This document shows, one piece after another, positions 60,501 through 64,000 of a stretch of 64,000 nucleotides of DNA. The notes below the pieces were generated by a model that was given only the letters and a program-made list of their open reading frames with translations, was not told the origin of the DNA and did not search any database. Position 1 is the stretch's first letter. Every line of letters starts with the position of its first letter. Source of the stretch: Streptomyces gobiensis (GTDB lineage Bacteria > Actinomycetota > Actinomycetes > Streptomycetales > Streptomycetaceae); assembly GCF_021216675.1 (NCBI RefSeq), contig NZ_CP086120.1, positions 2,710,501-2,774,500 of the forward strand, read 5' to 3'. The position numbers were made by a program, and so were the translations under genes.

Positions 60501-61068
60501 ACTGCCGGTCCATATGGGTCTGGGTGGCCCAGCCGATGAGCACCATGAAGACCGGGATCAGCGGCAGTGTGACGACGATCGTCAGCGCCGCGATCCAGTC
60601 GGACCACAGGATCCGCGCGAGCACGGCCACCGGCACCACGACCGCCAGGCCGAGCTGGGGGAGATAGCGGGCGAAGTAGTCGTCCAGCGCGTCCACGCCC
60701 CGGGTGGCCAGCGTGGCCAGCTCGCCGGTGCGCTGACCGCTCAGCCACCCGGGCCCCAGCGCCGTGGCGTGCGCCAGCAACCGCGTACGGAGCTCGGACT
60801 TGACCGCCGCGCTGGAGCGGTGCGCGGCGAGCTCGGTCAGCCAGGAGACCAGCGCCCGGCCGAGGGAGACCAGGATGAGCGCCAGCAGCGGCGTACGGAG
60901 GTCCGCCGCCGACGCGCCCTGCTGAAAGGCCCGTACGACGACTTCGGCGATGAGCATCGCCTGGCCGATGACCAGGCCCGCACCGGCCAGCCCGAGCACC
61001 ACCGTGGCGAGCAGAAACAGCCGGGTGGTGCGGGCGTACCGGAGCAGGCGCGGGTCGACGGGTCGCAT
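57577..61068 (-). CDS. cydCD: CydD-CydC fusion ABC exporter for cytochrome bd assembly
   Basis: An 1163-residue fused heterodimer exporting cysteine/glutathione-type thiols needed for cytochrome bd maturation. The CydD half (1-520) has a six-TM domain then Walker A VGPSGSGKTT, signature LSAGQRQRVALARAF and Walker B VLLLDEPTSALD. The CydC half (about 585-1163) repeats this: VGPSGSGKTTLAL, LSGGQRQRLALARAL, LVLDEPAEHLDP. Fusion is usual in Streptomyces. Odd feature: residues about 526-583 come from a dispersed GC-rich repeat inserted in frame between the halves. It is transcribed with cydA and cydB (15-base gaps). Confidence 0.95.
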   Translation of the reverse strand: MRPVDPRLLRYARTTRLFLLATVVLGLAGAGLVIGQAMLIAEVVVRAFQQGASAADLRTPLLALILVSLGRALVSWLTELAAHRSSAAVKSELRTRLLAHATALGPGWLSGQRTGELATLATRGVDALDDYFARYLPQLGLAVVVPVAVLARILWSDWIAALTIVVTLPLIPVFMVLIGWATQTHMDRQWRMLSRLSHHFLDVVGGLPTLKVFGRAKAQTENIRAITADYRRATLRTLRIAFLSSFALELLATISVALVAVGIGMRLVHGELDLYTGLVVLILAPEAYLPLRQVGAQYHAAAEGLSAAEEVFTVLETAPPAADARPVRSTGISVEELVVRHPGREIDSLPATSLAVSPGETVAVVGPSGSGKTTLLNAILGFVRPDSGRVQAPGHDRIAWVPQHPYLFAGTIADNVRLARPDASDTEVLAALRDASAAELAPGTVLGEGGTGLSAGQRQRVALARAFLADRPVLLLDEPTSALDGATEAAVVEAVARLARGRTVLLVVHRPALLSLADRVVRLGSPIPALPENRGSAPDSGSLSGAGRVVPTRSAPGGTTAHNTGDWGRSPRFREGAGLGKTSLLGRVRGAGYGVRGRFGLAAGLGALALGSAVGLMAVSGWLISRASEQPPVLYLMVAVTATRAFGIGRAVFRYAERLVSHDAVLRVLADLRVSVYRRLERLAPAGLKETRKGDLLARLVGDVDAMQDYFLRWLLPATVAAVVGAGSVAFTGWLLPEAGAVLAVGLAVAGVGVPLLTAALAHRAERQLAPVRGTLATRTVDLLTGTGELTVAGALPARMAAVREADTALTRIAARSSAATALAGGLTALATGLTVTAAAWFGAQAVYEGRLAGVWLAVVVLTPLAAFEAVLGLPLAVQHRQRVRRSAERVYEVLDAPVPVQEPADPRPAPPSPFPVTVRGLTARHPGQSRPALAGLDLDLTPGRRVAVVGPSGSGKTTLALTLLRFLDAAEGTYTLGGIPAAELDGDTVRRSVGLCAQDAHTFDSTLRENLRLARTTATDDELRHALAAARLLTWVDTLPKGLDTLVGEHGAQLSGGQRQRLALARALLADFPVLVLDEPAEHLDPPTADALTADLLAATEGRTTVLITHRLTGLAAVDEVIVLHAGRVVQRGSYRELAAAEGPLREMLARERETEQLISVG
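59336..59490. repeat. palindromic repeat element inside cydCD
   Basis: About 150 bases with inverted ends. GCCCCTTCCCGAAACCGGGG on the left pairs with a nearly complementary CCCCGGTTTTCGGGAAGGG on the right. Nested inside are GTGTTGTGGGCA and TGGGCACAACAC, and a centre GTTCCGCCAGGGGCGGAAC. The blocks match those at 14.1-14.8, 39.6-40.1 and 46.9-47.1 kb. It stays in frame and contributes a Gly/Pro/Arg/Ser linker of about 50 residues. Confidence 0.85.
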
Positions 61069-61083
61069 ACGGTCCTCGCGGCC

Positions 61084-62094
61084 TCAGTGGTGGACGGGTT
61101 CGGCGATGTGCTGGGTGCCGATGCGCTTGCGGAAGACCCAGTAGGTCCAGCCCTGGTAGAGCAGGACGACGGGCGTGGCGATGGCCGCGAGCCAGGTCAT
61201 GATCTTCAGGGTGTACGGGCTGGAGGAGGTGTTGGTGACGGTCAGGCTCCACTCCGGGTCCAGCGAGGACGGCATGACGTCCGGGAAGAGCGCCAGGAAG
61301 AGCATCGCGACCGTGGCCGCGATGGTCACCCCGGAGAAGGCGAAGGACCAGCCTTCTCGCCCGGCCATATTCGCCCCGAGCGCCGCGACCAGCGCCAGCA
61401 CGGCCACGGTCATCGCGGCGAAGCTCTTGGCGTCACCGCTGTGCGACTGGGTCCAGCTCAGGAAGACCAGCGTCAGCGCCGCCGTCACCAGCCCCAGCGT
61501 CGTGGCCAGCCTGCGCGCCCGGATACGGATGTCTCCGACCGTCTTGAGTGCCGTGAACACCGCGCCATGGAAGGTGAAGAGGGTGAGGGTGACGAGCCCG
61601 CCAAGAATCGCGTGGGTGTTCAGCAGGTCGAAGAAGCTCCCGGCGTACTCCTTGTCGGGGCCGATCCGCACCCCGTACACGATGTTGGCGAAGATGACGC
61701 CCCACAGGAAGGCGGGCAGCAGGGAGGTCCAGAAGATGGCGTGCTCCCAGTTCCGCTGCCAGTGCTCCTCGGGCCGCTTGGCGCGGTACTCGAAGGCGAC
61801 ACCGCGCACGATGAGGCAGACGAGGATGATCAGCAGCGGCAGATAGAAGCCGGAGAAGAGGGTGGCGTACCAGTCGGGGAACGCGGCGAAGGTGGCGCCG
61901 CCGGCCGTCAGCAGCCACACCTCGTTGCCGTCCCAGACCGGCCCGATCGTGTTGATCAGGACCCGGCGCTCGCTCCGGTCGCGGGCGAGCACCTTGGTGA
62001 GGACGCCGACGCCGAAGTCAAAGCCCTCCAGGAAGAAGTAGCCGGTCCACAGGACGGCGATGAGGACGAACCAGATGTTGTGGAGTTCCATCAC
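61084..62094 (-). CDS. cydB: cytochrome bd ubiquinol/menaquinol oxidase subunit II
   Basis: A 336-residue polytopic subunit with about eight TM segments. It opens MELHNIWFVLIAVLWTGYFF and contains LEGFDFGVGVL and GPVWDGNEVWLLTAGGA, both CydB hallmarks. With CydA it forms the high-affinity terminal oxidase reducing O2 to water. It lies 15 bases after cydA and 15 before cydCD. Confidence 0.97.
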   Translation of the reverse strand: MMELHNIWFVLIAVLWTGYFFLEGFDFGVGVLTKVLARDRSERRVLINTIGPVWDGNEVWLLTAGGATFAAFPDWYATLFSGFYLPLLIILVCLIVRGVAFEYRAKRPEEHWQRNWEHAIFWTSLLPAFLWGVIFANIVYGVRIGPDKEYAGSFFDLLNTHAILGGLVTLTLFTFHGAVFTALKTVGDIRIRARRLATTLGLVTAALTLVFLSWTQSHSGDAKSFAAMTVAVLALVAALGANMAGREGWSFAFSGVTIAATVAMLFLALFPDVMPSSLDPEWSLTVTNTSSSPYTLKIMTWLAAIATPVVLLYQGWTYWVFRKRIGTQHIAEPVHH

Positions 62095-62109
62095 TCGCTC
62101 CTCAGCGGC

Positions 62110-63618
62110 TCAGTACGAGAAGGCCATGGGCCGGTCGGGGTCTGTGTCGTCGCCGCCGATCCTGGTGGGCGGGTTGAGGTCGGCCTCCGTCAGTTCGGGC
62201 GGTCCGGCCTTGACGTACTTCACGAGCAGCTTGACCTCGATCACGGCGAGCGCCGCGTAGAGCAGGGTGTAGACGGTCATCGAGGTGATCACTTCGCCCT
62301 GCGAGACGCTGGGCGATACGGCGGAGGAGGTGGGCAGCACCCCGTAGACCACCCAGGGCTGGCGGCCCATCTCGGTGAAGATCCAGCCCCAGGAGCTGGC
62401 GATGAGCGGAAAGCCAAGGGTGAGCACGGCGGCCCGCCAGTACCAGGTGGTCAGCTTGGGGCCGAGCTCCCCGTCCTTGGTGAGGGCGAGCCGTGGCACC
62501 TCGTCCTCACCGGTACGCAGCCGCTCGCTGAGCCAGCGCCTCTTACGGGTCAGCCAGAGTCCGATGACGCCGAGCCCGAAGGAAACCATGCCGAAGCCGA
62601 TCATCCAGCGGAAGGACCAGTAGGCGACGGGGATATTGGGCCGGTAGTCGCCCGGTCCGTACTTCTCCTGCATCGCCTCGTTGGTGTCATTGATGCCGGG
62701 GACCGGATCGGAGAAGTTGTCGTGCGCGAGGAAGGAGAGCACGCCGGGGACCTCGATGGCGACCCTGTTGTGTCCCCTGTCGACATCACCGATGGCGAAG
62801 AGGGAGAAGGGGGCCGGGCCCTCGGTGTCCCACAGCGCCTCGGCGGCGGCCATCTTCATCGGCTGCTGGTCGTACATGATCTTGGCGAGCCGGTCGCCGC
62901 TGACGACCACGAGCAGTCCGGAGACGACCATGGTTACCAGCCCGAGGCGGAGCGAGGTCCGCATCACCGGTATGTGCTTCCTGCGGAGCAGGTGGTAGGC
63001 GGCGATGCCGACCATAAAGGCGGCGCCGGTGAGGAAGGCGGCGGTGATGGTGTGGAAGAACTGCGCCACCGCGGTGTTCTGGGTGAGGACCTGCCAGAAG
63101 TCGGTGAGCTCAGCCCGCCCGGCCTCCTCATTGATGCGGTAGCCGACCGGGTGCTGCATCCAGGAGTTGGCCGCCAGGATGAAGTACGCCGACAGGACCG
63201 TGCCGATCGCGACCATCCAGATGCAGGCGAGATGGATCTTCTGCGGCAGCTTGTCCCAGCCGAAGATCCACAGGCCGATGAAGGTGGACTCGAAGAAGAA
63301 GGCGATCAGCGCCTCGAAGGCGAGCGGAGCGCCGAAGACATCACCGACAAAGCGGGAGTAATCTGACCAGTTCATGCCGAACTGGAACTCCTGCAGGATG
63401 CCGGTGACGACACCCATCGCGATGTTGATCAGGAACAGCTTGCCCCAGAACTTGGTGGCCCTGAGGTACTTCTCCTTGTTGGTACGCACCCAGGCGGCCT
63501 GGAGGCCCGCGACGAGCGCGGCCAGCGAGATCGTCAGGGGAACGAAGAGGAAGTGGTAGACGGTCGTGATGCCGAACTGCCATCGCGCCAGGGTCTCCGG
63601 CGCCAGCGCGATTTCCAC
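62110..63618 (-). CDS. cydA: cytochrome bd oxidase subunit I
   Basis: A 502-residue subunit that carries hemes b558, b595 and d. RWQFGITTVYHFLFVPLTI gives the N-terminal His ligand, GRQPWVVYGVLPTSSAVSP is a conserved block, and the Q-loop is of the short type. About nine TM segments. The GTG start at 63618 follows GGAGGAGCGAC. A Rex operator overlaps the promoter/leader region 16-33 bases upstream, so transcription should rise when NADH is high (low oxygen). Confidence 0.97.
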   Translation of the reverse strand: MEIALAPETLARWQFGITTVYHFLFVPLTISLAALVAGLQAAWVRTNKEKYLRATKFWGKLFLINIAMGVVTGILQEFQFGMNWSDYSRFVGDVFGAPLAFEALIAFFFESTFIGLWIFGWDKLPQKIHLACIWMVAIGTVLSAYFILAANSWMQHPVGYRINEEAGRAELTDFWQVLTQNTAVAQFFHTITAAFLTGAAFMVGIAAYHLLRRKHIPVMRTSLRLGLVTMVVSGLLVVVSGDRLAKIMYDQQPMKMAAAEALWDTEGPAPFSLFAIGDVDRGHNRVAIEVPGVLSFLAHDNFSDPVPGINDTNEAMQEKYGPGDYRPNIPVAYWSFRWMIGFGMVSFGLGVIGLWLTRKRRWLSERLRTGEDEVPRLALTKDGELGPKLTTWYWRAAVLTLGFPLIASSWGWIFTEMGRQPWVVYGVLPTSSAVSPSVSQGEVITSMTVYTLLYAALAVIEVKLLVKYVKAGPPELTEADLNPPTRIGGDDTDPDRPMAFSY

Positions 63619-63633
63619 GTCGCTCCTCCGATT

Positions 63634-63651
63634 TTGTGAATGCGTTCACAA
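63634..63651. promoter_or_regulatory. Rex operator (ROP) upstream of cydA
   Basis: TTGTGAATGCGTTCACAA is a perfect palindrome: TTGTGAA, 4 bases, TTCACAA. It equals the consensus bound by the NADH/NAD+ sensor Rex in S. coelicolor, whose known targets include cydABCD. It lies immediately upstream of the cydA ribosome site. Its position also puts it about 90 bases from the divergent gene at 63740. Confidence 0.95.
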
Positions 63652-63739
63652 TCACAAGCCATTATGACGCACCTCTGTTCGGGATCTTTGCGGGGGTACC
63701 CCCTTCACAGATTCGTCAACAAAATGTTGAATCGCGCCT

Positions 63740-64000
63740 ATGGAGATTCGCATCATCTGGCCCGCCGGCCAGCTCACCGCACAACTCGACGACACCCCGA
63801 CCAGCCGAGCGCTGCTTGACGCGCTCCCTATCGAGTCCTCGGCGAACACCTGGGGCGAAGAGGTCTACTTCGACACCCGGCTCACCCCGGTGCTGGAAAA
63901 CAGCGCCCGCCAGGTCGTGGACCCCGGCACGGTCGCCTTCTGGACCGACGGGGACGCGCTGGCGCTGCCGTATGGCCCGACCCCGATTTCGCGCGGGGAC
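63740..64000 (+). CDS. cyclophilin-like fold protein, 5' part (runs off window)
   Basis: The 87 visible codons begin MEIRIIWPAGQLTAQLDDTP and continue with TRALLDALP-like (SRALLDALPIESSAN), WGEEVYFDTRL and AFWTDGDALALPYGPTP. This matches the small cyclophilin-like proteins (TM1367/DUF3830 type), about 120-130 residues, without the usual prolyl-isomerase active site. No ribosome site is apparent; the transcript may be leaderless. It is divergent from cydA; a GGGGGTACCCCC palindrome at 63693-63704 lies between them. Confidence 0.7.
   Translation, partial: MEIRIIWPAGQLTAQLDDTPTSRALLDALPIESSANTWGEEVYFDTRLTPVLENSARQVVDPGTVAFWTDGDALALPYGPTPISRGD

Noticed and set aside
60046..63366. 1106-codon plus-strand frame
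   Set aside because: Antisense of cydCD, cydB and cydA, all of which have complete family motifs on the other strand.

Overview
This window is high-GC actinobacterial chromosome, almost certainly from a Streptomyces species. The evidence is very strong GC bias at third codon positions, frequent GTG starts, many 1-4 base start/stop overlaps, and a gene order (cydABCD, a GAF histidine kinase, ABC transporters, serS, pheA, a copper-trafficking operon with a DyP peroxidase, pepP, a SEC-C protein, a glycerophosphodiesterase, an HtrA protease, tRNA-Ser) that I recall from the core-chromosome cyd-serS-pheA region of S. coelicolor. No database search was possible, so all names rest on motifs and context.

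Region 1-6240 is accessory DNA next to a tRNA-Ser(UGA) gene. Its left part holds a decayed replication/excision/integration module of an integrative element of the pSAM2 (AICE) type: primase-polymerase, excisionase and integrase remnants in that order. A second copy of the tRNA-Ser 3' half (29 bp perfect, about 90 percent over 51 bp) lies at 2178-2228, a displaced attachment site. Between the two att-like copies is a 4-kb island with essentially one large gene. It encodes a P-loop NTPase with an N-terminal DNA-binding-like domain and about ten near-identical 35-36-residue C-terminal repeats. It is the best candidate here for an undescribed (possibly defence or signalling) system.

Region 6240-16400 is mostly conserved: HtrA protease, GDPD phosphodiesterase, an RsbW-like ATPase, a SEC-C protein followed by a strong hairpin (possible 6C-type sRNA), a secreted protein, a stand-alone primase-polymerase-domain protein, a GAF/SpoIIE phosphatase and Xaa-Pro aminopeptidase. 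Region 16650-23380 is a compact polysaccharide locus: an Agd3-like secreted deacetylase, a PelF-like glycosyltransferase, a polytopic membrane protein, a spherulin-4-like (GH135-type) protein and a GH114-type lipoprotein. This enzyme set parallels the Pel and fungal galactosaminogalactan systems.

Region 24150-29650 carries a large sensor SpoIIE phosphatase, a GH13 alpha-glucosidase and a small anti-sigma-type kinase. Region 29800-35940 is a copper-delivery operon (YcnI, Sco1, PCuAC, CopC-CopD, Tat-exported DyP peroxidase). Region 35980-39560 holds pheA, a 560-bp non-coding stretch with a cluster of DnaA boxes, serS and a HAD phosphatase. Region 40170-46900 has a two-ATPase/two-permease ABC cassette, a secreted ATP:nucleotide 3'-pyrophosphokinase-like protein, a flavin disulfide oxidoreductase and an SDR. 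Region 47240-55780 holds an operon with an alpha/beta-hydrolase-SDR fusion and a MerR regulator, then LLM oxidoreductase, pspAB and htpX, and another HAD phosphatase. Region 55786-63618 is a GAF sensor kinase followed by cydA-cydB-cydCD (transcribed leftwards) under a perfect Rex operator. The window ends inside a small cyclophilin-like gene.

A family of GC-rich modular palindromic repeats recurs at 14.1-14.8, 39.6-40.1, 46.9-47.1 and 59.3-59.5 kb. The last copy lies in frame inside cydCD, between its two ABC halves.
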